NCBI GenBank assembly: GCA_030150045.1
Contig: JASLGM010000028.1
Coordinates: 112,092-176,091, forward strand
Direction: 5' to 3'
DNA length: 64,000 bases
Origin: Taishania sp.
Lineage (GTDB): Bacteria; Bacteroidota; Bacteroidia; Flavobacteriales_D; Crocinitomicaceae
In this document: piece after piece, positions 36,288-43,077 of the stretch
How the letters are laid out: each line of letters starts with the position of its first letter
How positions within the stretch are numbered: position 1 is the first letter of the stretch
Made by a program: the position numbers and the translations under genes
The notes under the pieces: model-generated
What the model saw: the letters and a program-made list of their open reading frames with translations, nothing else
Told to the model about the DNA's origin: nothing
Databases searched by the model: none

Positions 36288-36433
36288 GGCAGCCTTAACG
36301 GTCTACACGCTTTAGTAAATGCCTACAAAGTGGTGCGTGTAAGGGTTTGCCACGTGCTTCCTTTGGTCGCAGTAGCAAACCAACACGCACACCCTTTCTC
36401 ATTCATTTAGCTATCGCGTTCCGCCCTGGCTGA
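36288..36433 (+). repeat. Intergenic repeat family A, copy A2
   Basis: The repeat begins at GGCAGCC and ends in GGCTGA, with CAGCC/GGCTG as short inverted ends. The core CGTGCTTCCTTTGGTCGCA is bracketed by the stem GGTTTGC (36344-36350) / GCAAACC (36375-36381), extended by GTGCGTGT (36333-36340) / ACACGCAC (36383-36390). It is nearly identical to A3 at 37537, in the same orientation. It lies between the 3' ends of secDF and the K+ channel gene. Confidence 0.82.
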
Positions 36434-36591
36434 TGGCCTAAGACAAGTCAATTATTATCTGCTTCGGAAGCGTAATTACCGTTATGCTTTCTGTTGCGAT
36501 CTCTTTATTATATAAGCTAATTCCCTTTTAATTCTTTACAATACAAGCTTCGCGTCTTCATTATGATTTAGACAAACAGTGCGCAGTAGCA
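36434..36591. other. Rest of the secDF-K+ channel gap
   Basis: About 158 bp of AT-rich sequence. No gene, hairpin terminator for the K+ channel gene or further repeat was recognised. Confidence 0.4.
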
Positions 36592-37443
36592 TCAAGATTT
36601 TTTCACTTCTCTTCCACAACAAGGGCAAAAATTATCTTCTTCTTGATGAGCTTCTTTTTCCTTTAACCTAGCTTCTAATGCTTTCATCTCTTTACGTTCT
36701 TCCAAAACCTCAGTAAAACCAGAAGAAATGATTCCAGTAGGTAAAGCAAAGAAACCAATTCCAATAACAGCCAATAAACCACCGATGAGCTTCCCAATAT
36801 CGGTTACAGGAAAGATGTCTCCATATCCAACAGTACAGATCGTAATTACTGACCACCACATAGAATCAGGAATACTAGAAAAAGCTTCGGGTTGTACCGA
36901 ATTTTCCGCATAATATATAGCTGTTGAAGCAATCAAGAGTAAAAATAACAGCAAAAATGCCGCAATGGCTAATTCTCCAGTTTTACGTCTTAAAACAGTA
37001 ATAACGATAGATAAAGCGGAAATATATTTTGCAATTTTAAAAATGCGGAGCAATCTAAAAACACGCAACAAACGAAGTGTCCTTAAATCAAAATGAGCAA
37101 ATGCAAGAAAGAAAGGTAGAATAGCCAATAAATCTATTATTTGAAGTGGAGTAAGCGCAAATTTTATCCTACCCAAAATAGGATGTTCATATTTTTCCTC
37201 ACAAGTAATTGACCACATACGAAGGAAATATTCTACCGAAAAAAAGAGGACAGAAAAGTAATTAAACTGATTGAAAAAATTTCCATACTCGTTTTTGTAT
37301 GCTGGCATCGACTCAAGAATAAGTGAAACAGCATTTAAAAGAATGAGCAAAATCAAACCGGCATTTACAATTCGACTAGATAAACGGTTGGAATCCCCAT
37401 TTAACAAATCGTATACTTTATATTTTAACGCTTTTAAAGACAT
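36592..37443 (-). CDS. Voltage-gated-type potassium channel with C-terminal Cys4-like motif
   Basis: The product has 283 residues. Six transmembrane helices: S1-S3 about 27-110, and an S4 with regularly spaced arginines in LRTLRLLRVFRLLRIFKIAKY. The pore helix has the selectivity filter TICTVGYGD, and S6 ends at about residue 240. A Lys/Glu-rich predicted coiled coil (EERKEMKALEARLKEKEA) and a terminal CPCCG follow. The family assembles as homotetramers and conducts K+. The short C-terminus with two or three Cys could bind metal only by pairing between subunits. The gene stands alone between two direct copies of repeat A. Confidence 0.92.
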   Translation of the reverse strand: MSLKALKYKVYDLLNGDSNRLSSRIVNAGLILLILLNAVSLILESMPAYKNEYGNFFNQFNYFSVLFFSVEYFLRMWSITCEEKYEHPILGRIKFALTPLQIIDLLAILPFFLAFAHFDLRTLRLLRVFRLLRIFKIAKYISALSIVITVLRRKTGELAIAAFLLLFLLLIASTAIYYAENSVQPEAFSSIPDSMWWSVITICTVGYGDIFPVTDIGKLIGGLLAVIGIGFFALPTGIISSGFTEVLEERKEMKALEARLKEKEAHQEEDNFCPCCGREVKKS

Positions 37444-37536
37444 AACTTAATGGATTGAGTTCATGTATAAATGTTAAAAATAAGAATTTTGAGGTGTCCC
37501 ATAATGCAAATTACCACGATATTTTTCTAAGTATGA

Positions 37537-37682
37537 GGCAGCCTTAACGGTCTACACGCTTTAGTAAATGCCTATAAAGTGGTGCGTGTAAGGCATTGCC
37601 ACGTGCTTCCTTGGGTCGCAGTGGCAAACCAACACACACACCCTTTCTCATTCATTTAGCTATCGCGTTCCGCCCTAGCTGA
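37537..37682 (+). repeat. Intergenic repeat family A, copy A3
   Basis: Same ends and orientation as A2. The inner stem differs but still pairs: TTGCCAC (37596-37602) with GTGGCAA (37621-37627). The 427-bp gap 37444-37870 holds this repeat plus the conserved cassette leader; the rest shows nothing recognisable. Confidence 0.82.
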
Positions 37683-37813
37683 ATGTGTACGAATAATAAG
37701 ACATTTACGATCAATTACCTTATTTTCAATTAAGGAACAATGGTAAATTTGACGATGAAATATGTTTTTTATCGTATAAAGTGTTTCATTTCACACATTA
37801 AGTGGTTGGATAG

Positions 37814-37843
37814 TTGTGGGTTAATTTATTCTTGTTATATTCG
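37814..37843 (+). promoter_or_regulatory. Putative promoter, cassette unit 1
   Basis: TTG (37814-37816), a 19-nt spacer and TATATTCG (37836-37843), one mismatch from TAnnTTTG. It is conserved in all three units with the same spacing. Confidence 0.65.
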
Positions 37844-37887
37844 CCGCAATTAGTAATTAATTAACAACTTATGAAACAATTTATTTT

Positions 37888-38859
37888 ATGGGGGGGATTT
37901 TTAGTGTCTTCCTTACAACAGCACTAACTGCTTGTAAAAAAGAAATCATAGCTACACAAGATGAAGCACAAAAAGAAACAATGCTTGTTGAACGTTTAGG
38001 TTTGACAGCCGATGGAAAACTACTAAAGTTTGCTACACTTGAAGCCTACGAAAAAGCAGTTGATCATGAGCAAGCAGAATTACAAGAAGAAATGCTAACC
38101 TCAATTAAAAAAGCTTCTTTCCCTAACTATTTCTCAAATTCAACTGTTATTGAGAAAAATGCGAACGCTAAAGAAGATCACGAAATGGATGACTTTCTAG
38201 GACAACTGTTAAACAAAGATGGTGCAGTACAAATTGGCGAGCATATTTATAAAGTTGACCTTCAAAAAGAAAAAGTTTTCGTTATTGAAGTAAAAAATAG
38301 CATCTCAGATTATTCGGATTTAATAAATGGTAGGACTTCAAACAAAAATGTAAAAGAGTATTCATTTGATGACGATGTACTGGAATTGGTTGAGTCAGGT
38401 GTTGAAAATCAACAAAATTCACTGCTTTGTAACGAGGATCATTTGGGTAATAGATATGTTGAAACGTCAGTTTATGATATTCCTGGATATGGAGGGGTTT
38501 TTAAATTCTGGGGGGATGCAGATTACAGGAGATATGGGATTTATTACTCTATAGTGACGACAGCCCGGTCTACTGTTCAGGGTCAAATTAGGATTTATGT
38601 TCAATTAGAGAATGTTTGGCATCACCAAAGATGTGGTAATACTGTTGGACCATATTCACATCCGTGGTATCAATCCAATCCAGCAACGCATAATTTTCAA
38701 AAACATAAATCCTATTCAGGTTCAAAAGCGCTTAACGGACTTCATACCAAATTTAGAATAAGGTGTGAAATTCCAGGTGTACCTCAAGGTGGCAATACTT
38801 ATTCAACATATTTTACTGAGTGGCGTGTAATTCAAGTAAATAATCCTGTTTTTCCATGA
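37888..38859 (+). CDS. Cassette lipoprotein, unit 1, with a poly-G run in the signal peptide (possible phase-variable gene)
   Basis: The open frame from ATG 37888 gives 323 residues, starting MGGIF and reaching a lipobox LTAC followed by KKE. This start lacks a basic n-region. An ATG at 37871 (MKQFILW) would give a proper lipoprotein signal but is out of frame, because the run at 37890-37896 has seven G; five or eight would join them. The first ~160 residues are nearly identical to the lipoprotein of unit 2. The last ~150 (Tyr/Trp-rich, with two Cys pairs) are unrelated to it at sequence level. No family was recognised. The stop overlaps the barrel start (ATGA), so the two are translated together. 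Whether this state is ON, weak or OFF cannot be decided here. Confidence 0.75.
   Translation: MGGIFSVFLTTALTACKKEIIATQDEAQKETMLVERLGLTADGKLLKFATLEAYEKAVDHEQAELQEEMLTSIKKASFPNYFSNSTVIEKNANAKEDHEMDDFLGQLLNKDGAVQIGEHIYKVDLQKEKVFVIEVKNSISDYSDLINGRTSNKNVKEYSFDDDVLELVESGVENQQNSLLCNEDHLGNRYVETSVYDIPGYGGVFKFWGDADYRRYGIYYSIVTTARSTVQGQIRIYVQLENVWHHQRCGNTVGPYSHPWYQSNPATHNFQKHKSYSGSKALNGLHTKFRIRCEIPGVPQGGNTYSTYFTEWRVIQVNNPVFP
37890..37896 (+). repeat. Poly-G tract (G7) in signal-peptide codons, unit 1
   Basis: Seven consecutive G lie 19 nt after the ATG at 37871, in a low-GC context. A length of 5 or 8 would restore the frame from that ATG to the lipobox. Seven keeps only the internal ATG at 37888 in frame. 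Confidence 0.85.
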
Positions 38860-39677
38860 GAGTAGTCCTCTGTTTAATGTTTATGATGTTTGGGCAATTA
38901 TACGCTCAAACATCATTTTTTGTAAAACCAATGTTAAATAATAAAATTGATTTTGGGTCTAGTTCTCCAAGACGGTTTGATAATTACGCTTTTAACTCAA
39001 ATCCATTATTTCATTATGATAATAAAACAGTTATAACGACTGGTTTGAATTCAATTGATCTTGGGATAGGTTTAGGTGCTATTTTTAGAAAAAAGCATTT
39101 AATTGAATTAGATTTTAACACAGATGCTACGGGTTCCGGTAATGAAATTTATTTTGAGTACAAAAATATAGATGGATCTTATTATCAAACAAGTCGTAAA
39201 AACATCTATGGTAAGGCAATAAACCGTCTTTCTATACAATATTCTTACTTAGCTGCTTCTAAGTTTCATTATACTATTGGAATGTCATTTGGCTTCAAGC
39301 AACCTAGTGCAATTGGAAGATTAGATGCTGAACTTTATAAAACGGAGGAAATTGCAGATAATGTTTTTTTTACTCAAGAAATTTGGGGAATAGGTATTAA
39401 TAGGTTTAATTTTTATTTAACAGCTGGAGTAGGCAGAGATTTTTATTGTAAGAAATTGTATTTGTTCTCTTTTGATATACTTTTCAATAAAGGATTTTCT
39501 TTGATTTCGGGTGCTGGTACGGAAATTATTATTGTTGATAATGGAATTGTTAAACGACATAATTTCATGAGTTATAGCAAAGGAACAGGACTCTATTTTC
39601 AGCTCTCCCGCCGTTTTCAACTGTACCCATGGATAAAAATCAAGAAAAAAGAAGGACGTGAAATAGAAAAATTTTAG
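38856..39677 (+). CDS. Cassette outer-membrane beta-barrel-like protein, unit 1
   Basis: The product has 273 residues and a signal peptide ending LYAQ. Opening wording (TSFFVKPMLNNKIDFG; SIDLGIGLGAIFRKKH) recurs in the barrels of units 2 and 3, and alternating strands rich in Tyr, Phe and Gly suggest a small outer-membrane barrel. The last ~26 codons are almost identical in all three units (RFQLYPWIK, then KKKEGREIEKF), ending in Phe. The middle is strongly diverged. It overlaps the lipoprotein stop by 4 nt and is followed by a terminator. I do not recognise a named family; the barrel is inferred from sequence pattern. Confidence 0.78.
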   Translation: MRVVLCLMFMMFGQLYAQTSFFVKPMLNNKIDFGSSSPRRFDNYAFNSNPLFHYDNKTVITTGLNSIDLGIGLGAIFRKKHLIELDFNTDATGSGNEIYFEYKNIDGSYYQTSRKNIYGKAINRLSIQYSYLAASKFHYTIGMSFGFKQPSAIGRLDAELYKTEEIADNVFFTQEIWGIGINRFNFYLTAGVGRDFYCKKLYLFSFDILFNKGFSLISGAGTEIIIVDNGIVKRHNFMSYSKGTGLYFQLSRRFQLYPWIKIKKKEGREIEKF

Positions 39678-39694
39678 AAGAAGATAAAAAGAGA

Positions 39695-39720
39695 ATGCGG
39701 TTCGAAAGAGCCGCATTTTT
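39695..39720 (+). terminator. Terminator, cassette unit 1
   Basis: A 9-bp stem (39695-39703 with 39708-39716, one wobble) has a GAAA loop and is followed by T7. The same hairpin is found after unit 2. Confidence 0.85.
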
Positions 39721-39806
39721 TTGTTACTTCGAAAGAAATAATATCCATAGAAATGTATAAGTGATTGACTAAAGTGATTCATTTCACACATTAAGTGGTT
39801 GGATAG

Positions 39807-39836
39807 TTGTGGGTTAATTTATTCTTGTTATATTCG
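39807..39836 (+). promoter_or_regulatory. Putative promoter, cassette unit 2
   Basis: TTG (39807-39809), 19 nt, TATATTCG (39829-39836); identical arrangement to unit 1. Confidence 0.65.
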
Positions 39837-39873
39837 CCGCAATTAGTAATTAATTAACAACTTATGAAACAAT

Positions 39874-40824
39874 TTGTTTTATGGGGGGATTTTTAGTGTC
39901 TTCCTTACAAGAGCACTAACTGCTTGTAAAAAAGAAATCATAGCTACACACGATGAAGCACAAAAAGAAACAATGCTTGTTGAACGTTTAGGTTTGACAA
40001 CCGATGGAAAACTACTAAAGTTTGCCACACTAGAAGCCTACGAAAAAGCAGTTGATCATGAACAAGCAGAATTACAAGAAGAAATGCTAACGTCAATTAA
40101 AAAAGCTTCTTTCCCTAACTATTTCTCAAATTCAACTGTTATTGAGAAAAATGCGAACGCTAAAGAAGGACAGGAAATGGATGACTTTTTAGGACAATTG
40201 TTAAACAAAGATGGTGCAGTACAAATTGGCGAGCATATCTATAAAGTTGACCTTCAAAAAGAAAAAGTTTTTGTGATTGAAGCAAAAAACAGCACCTCAG
40301 ATTATTCGGATTTAATAAATGGTAGGACTTCAAACAAAAATGTGAAAGAATTTTCTACAGATGATGATGTGCTTTACATCGTTCGTGATGGAGTAAGTGA
40401 AAAGTGCGGAGGGATTGGGTATCATTCTGCAGCTGAATATCCCGAAGGGTATGCAACAGATAATTATGAATATTATTTATTTTCAATGGATAATTTCCGG
40501 GGTGGGATCTACTTTAGTTTTAGAATGACTTTTGAGTTATTACCTAATCCTAATATGTGGGGTGCACCTACTACTACTGTTTCTTTTAGGAAGGAAATTG
40601 TTCCACATGATATTCATATTCAATTTCGACCATGTAACTCAGTTTCAAATTATTATTTTAGTAAAGGAGTTTATACAATTCCTAAAGTAGCATCACATTC
40701 ATCTAAGTGGGTTGCTGCTTCTAGTTCAAGAAATTTGAATAAAATTTCAGCTAGAGCAAGAGGAATACTGTCTTATAATGGTGTAGACTACTATACTAAA
40801 TTCGTTTCTATTTATGTAAATTAA
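39874..40824 (+). CDS. Cassette lipoprotein, unit 2, out of frame with its natural ATG because of a poly-G run
   Basis: The lipobox frame (LTAC, KKE) is open from a TTG at 39874, giving 316 residues, but that start (MFYGG) is improbable. The natural ATG at 39864 (MKQFVLW) reads into a TAG soon after the six-G run at 39883-39888; five or eight G would produce a complete lipoprotein signal. As sequenced, this copy looks OFF, or is expressed only by slippage. Residues ~10-160 are nearly identical to unit 1. The C-terminal ~150 residues are different (FSFRMTFELLPNPNMWG; YSFKGVYTIP-like wording). The barrel gene starts 5 nt after the stop. Confidence 0.7.
   Translation: MFYGGIFSVFLTRALTACKKEIIATHDEAQKETMLVERLGLTTDGKLLKFATLEAYEKAVDHEQAELQEEMLTSIKKASFPNYFSNSTVIEKNANAKEGQEMDDFLGQLLNKDGAVQIGEHIYKVDLQKEKVFVIEAKNSTSDYSDLINGRTSNKNVKEFSTDDDVLYIVRDGVSEKCGGIGYHSAAEYPEGYATDNYEYYLFSMDNFRGGIYFSFRMTFELLPNPNMWGAPTTTVSFRKEIVPHDIHIQFRPCNSVSNYYFSKGVYTIPKVASHSSKWVAASSSRNLNKISARARGILSYNGVDYYTKFVSIYVN
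39883..39888 (+). repeat. Poly-G tract (G6) in signal-peptide codons, unit 2
   Basis: Same site as the G7 run of unit 1, one base shorter. From ATG 39864 the frame ends at TAG a few codons later; G5 or G8 would open the gene. Confidence 0.85.
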
Positions 40825-40829
40825 TTTTT

Positions 40830-41720
40830 ATGAATTTTAAAGCTTTTTTATTTCTTTCTTTTTTCTTCTCTACATCAATTTACATACAGGCACAGGTTCA
40901 ATTTTATATTAAGCCTTTATTGAATGTTAAATTTCAAACATCTAGTAGAGGTTTTAGTAATAATGCTGGGCATTCTGAATATATGTCAAATCCATTTTTT
41001 AAATATACTGATCGAAATTTTGTTTTTACAAATAGTATTGATTTGGGTATAGCATTTGGAGTTAAATATAATCAAAAGCATTTTTTTGAAATTGAATATG
41101 TAAATGAAACTGTTGGAAAAGGTTCTGTTTTTAGCCATTTTAGTGTTTCACCAAAAAACAATTGGATCCACCAAGATGCGAGTTATAATACCCACTATTC
41201 GCTACCGAGTAAAATAGGCTTGTCTAGTCACAAACTTGGATTGAAATATCATTATAATTTCTTTACTACCAAGAATAATTTACTTCAATTACGACTTAAT
41301 TTTGGGCTAGGGACATTCTTTAATTTAAAAAGAAAAGACGGCATGTATAAAAAGATGATTGTTCTCTCGCAGAGTGAAACAGGTTCTCCAATTGGTAATG
41401 AAGGGGTATTGTTTTTAAAAGGATATGCTGTTGGTTTTTCAAAAGGAATAAATGGATATTTTTCTGTCGGCTTTGGGTTTGATGTGAATAATAAAAGACG
41501 CAACATCTTATCTTTTGATGTGAATTATTCACAAGGTTTTAGTAGTTTCTTTCAATCTGCTGCTAGATTTGGAATTGAACATGATGGAAAGTATATTGAA
41601 TATAATTATTTGGATGGATCAAGAGGGTCAGGTTTAACGATTCATATTTCCCATCGACTTCAACTGTACCCATGGATTAAAACCAAGAAAAAAGAAGGAC
41701 GTGAAATAGAAAAATTTTAG
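40830..41720 (+). CDS. Cassette outer-membrane beta-barrel-like protein, unit 2
   Basis: The product has 296 residues and a signal peptide ending IQAQ. It shares with barrel 1 the opening QFYIKPLLNVKFQ, the block NSIDLGIAFGVKYNQKHFFEIEY, and the invariant end LQLYPWIKTKKKEGREIEKF. The segments between are diverged in sequence and length. It starts 5 nt after the lipoprotein of the same unit and ends before a terminator identical to that of unit 1. It probably sits in the outer membrane and works with the adjacent lipoprotein; both points are inferences from signals and gene order. Confidence 0.78.
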   Translation: MNFKAFLFLSFFFSTSIYIQAQVQFYIKPLLNVKFQTSSRGFSNNAGHSEYMSNPFFKYTDRNFVFTNSIDLGIAFGVKYNQKHFFEIEYVNETVGKGSVFSHFSVSPKNNWIHQDASYNTHYSLPSKIGLSSHKLGLKYHYNFFTTKNNLLQLRLNFGLGTFFNLKRKDGMYKKMIVLSQSETGSPIGNEGVLFLKGYAVGFSKGINGYFSVGFGFDVNNKRRNILSFDVNYSQGFSSFFQSAARFGIEHDGKYIEYNYLDGSRGSGLTIHISHRLQLYPWIKTKKKEGREIEKF

Positions 41721-41737
41721 AAGAAGATAAAAAGAGA

Positions 41738-41766
41738 ATGCGGTTCGAAAGAGCCGCATTTTTTTG
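41738..41766 (+). terminator. Terminator, cassette unit 2
   Basis: Same hairpin as unit 1 (stem 41738-41746 with 41751-41759, GAAA loop, T7). Confidence 0.85.
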
Positions 41767-41849
41767 TTACTTCGAAAGAAATAATATCCATAGAAATGTA
41801 TAAGTGATTGACTAAAGTGTTTCATTTCATACATTAAGTGTTTGAATAG

Positions 41850-41879
41850 TTGTGGGTTAATTTTTTCTTGTTATATTCG
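41850..41879 (+). promoter_or_regulatory. Putative promoter, cassette unit 3
   Basis: TTG (41850-41852), 19 nt, TATATTCG (41872-41879), conserved with units 1 and 2. Confidence 0.65.
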
Positions 41880-41887
41880 CCGCAATT

Positions 41888-41923
41888 AGTGAATTCACTT
41901 ATTTCAGTGAATTCACCTATTTA
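41888..41923 (+). repeat. Two tandem 18-bp repeats with palindromic core in the unit 3 leader
   Basis: AGTGAATTCACTTATTTC is followed directly by AGTGAATTCACCTATTTA. Each contains the perfect palindrome GTGAATTCAC (41889-41898 and 41907-41916). They sit just after the promoter and before the ATG at 41931, so they could be an operator. They are absent from units 1 and 2. Confidence 0.7.
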
Positions 41924-41930
41924 ACGTATT

Positions 41931-42812
41931 ATGTTTAAACATCTTTTTTCTTTTCTATTTTTTTTTGCAGTAAGTCCCTCTTTTGCACAATTTACGACTT
42001 ACATAAAACCTGTTTTTTACAGTACAAAATTTATGGTTACAACTACTGGAGAGCAATATAAAAATGTAACGAGTACACCTGTTTTATCGAATCCATATAT
42101 ACTGCATGAACAATTAAAGTTTATGAATTTGGATGGTTTTGATGTCGGTATTGATGCTGGTGTAACCTATAAAAAACATTTTTTTGAATTCCAATATTTG
42201 TACACGCTCGTTGGAGGTGGGTATAGAGCTCATTATTACTCCAATGCCTTAGAGTCAGAACCAGGCGTTAATTCGTATATAAGTAGCTCGTTTGGTGATA
42301 GATTCACACGAACAATACATAAATTGTCTTTAGGCTATCAATATGAGGCGTATCGAACAAAAAACAATGTTTTTGGATTACGATTAACGGCAAATTTAGG
42401 TTTTTATTTTAACAGTCAATTGAAGAAAGGACATAAAGCTATAAACACTTATATAGAATTATCTGGATGGCCAAATACATTTGGAAATGGTGCAACTTTA
42501 GATCAAGCCTTATATATTAGCTCTTCACAAAAAAGAATAAATGGATTTACTTCTTTTGGAGTTGGGTTTGATTTTTACACAAAATCAAACCGCAATTTAT
42601 TCTCTATAGACGTGAATTATACACAAGGATTTGGAAGGATGAATTATTTTTTAAATTCTTATACCATTACGGATAATAATGTTACTAATCGATATTCGTA
42701 TTATGGAAGTGGAAAAGGTTCTTCATTGAACATTCAGCTTTCCCGCCGTTTTCAACTGTACCCATGGATAAAAATCAAGAAAAAAGAAGGACGTGAAATA
42801 GAAAAATTTTAA
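41931..42812 (+). CDS. Cassette outer-membrane beta-barrel-like protein, unit 3 (no lipoprotein partner)
   Basis: The product has 293 residues and a signal peptide ending SFAQ. It opens with FTTYIKPVFYSTKF, and has GFDVGIDAGVTYKKHFFEFQY and the shared coding end RFQLYPWIKIKKKEGREIEKF. The 3' coding block matches barrel 1 more closely than the adjacent barrel 2, which points to mosaic exchange. The conserved leader and promoter run straight into this barrel gene, with no lipoprotein gene between, unlike units 1 and 2. A different terminator follows. Confidence 0.78.
   Translation: MFKHLFSFLFFFAVSPSFAQFTTYIKPVFYSTKFMVTTTGEQYKNVTSTPVLSNPYILHEQLKFMNLDGFDVGIDAGVTYKKHFFEFQYLYTLVGGGYRAHYYSNALESEPGVNSYISSSFGDRFTRTIHKLSLGYQYEAYRTKNNVFGLRLTANLGFYFNSQLKKGHKAINTYIELSGWPNTFGNGATLDQALYISSSQKRINGFTSFGVGFDFYTKSNRNLFSIDVNYTQGFGRMNYFLNSYTITDNNVTNRYSYYGSGKGSSLNIQLSRRFQLYPWIKIKKKEGREIEKF
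42735..42812 (+). repeat. Cassette 3' coding block, unit 3
   Basis: Only one or two differences from 39600-39677. Similarity to the other units stops at the stop codon. Confidence 0.8.
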
Positions 42813-42831
42813 AAGAATAAAGTATAAAATG

Positions 42832-42861
42832 AAAGGCGGTTTGTATGAACCGTCTTTTTTT
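42832..42861 (+). terminator. Terminator, cassette unit 3
   Basis: A ten-bp stem (42832-42841 with 42848-42857, one wobble) has a 6-nt loop and a T-rich tail. Confidence 0.75.
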
Positions 42862-42940
42862 ATTGCTTTTAATGAAGAAATTGTAGGTAAAGGAGCGCTG
42901 TGTATTTTGAAAACGAATACACATGTTTACGACTACTTTC

Positions 42941-43047
42941 GCGTTAGGGATAGAAGTGGATAGCTCCAACCCCAAAGCTTTGGGGTTGGACTATGAACGG
43001 ATAGCCCGACCTGATTCCCAATTTACTTGGGGAGAGGGAAACGCCCA
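42941..43047 (-). repeat. Intergenic repeat family B, copy B3
   Basis: On the plus strand it runs from GCGTTAGGGATA to GGGAAACGCCC with GGATAGCCCGACC in the middle. One variable arm is a perfect 26-bp palindrome (42965-42990, centre AAGCTT). The other arm is a CCCAA / TTGGG hairpin. It lies between the convergent unit 3 barrel and nuclease genes. Confidence 0.75.
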
Positions 43048-43077
43048 AAAAAAGTTTTGATTGATTTGACATTAGAA

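Larger units (their letters stand above)
37777..38357 (+). repeat. Cassette 5' block, unit 1 (leader, promoter and lipoprotein N-terminal half)
   Basis: This block is nearly identical to 39770-40349. The spacing is 1993 up to the poly-G run and 1992 after it, that is, one G fewer in unit 2. The first 78 bp also recur at 41813-41890 in unit 3. Similarity stops abruptly near codon 160 of the lipoprotein. Confidence 0.88.
39600..39854 (+). repeat. Cassette junction repeat, unit 1/unit 2 (barrel 3' end, terminator, leader)
   Basis: The coding end of barrel 1, its terminator and the leader of unit 2 recur with high identity at 41647-41890. The coding part (39600-39677) also recurs at 42735-42812. 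It marks the edge of a tandemly duplicated unit. Confidence 0.85.
39770..40349 (+). repeat. Cassette 5' block, unit 2 (leader, promoter and lipoprotein N-terminal half)
   Basis: Near-identical to 37777-38357. The most notable difference is the poly-G run length (6 instead of 7). The block joins the preceding junction repeat without a gap. Confidence 0.88.
41647..41890 (+). repeat. Cassette junction repeat, unit 2/unit 3
   Basis: High identity to 39600-39854. It ends at 41890, exactly where the leader of unit 3 departs from those of units 1 and 2. Confidence 0.85.
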
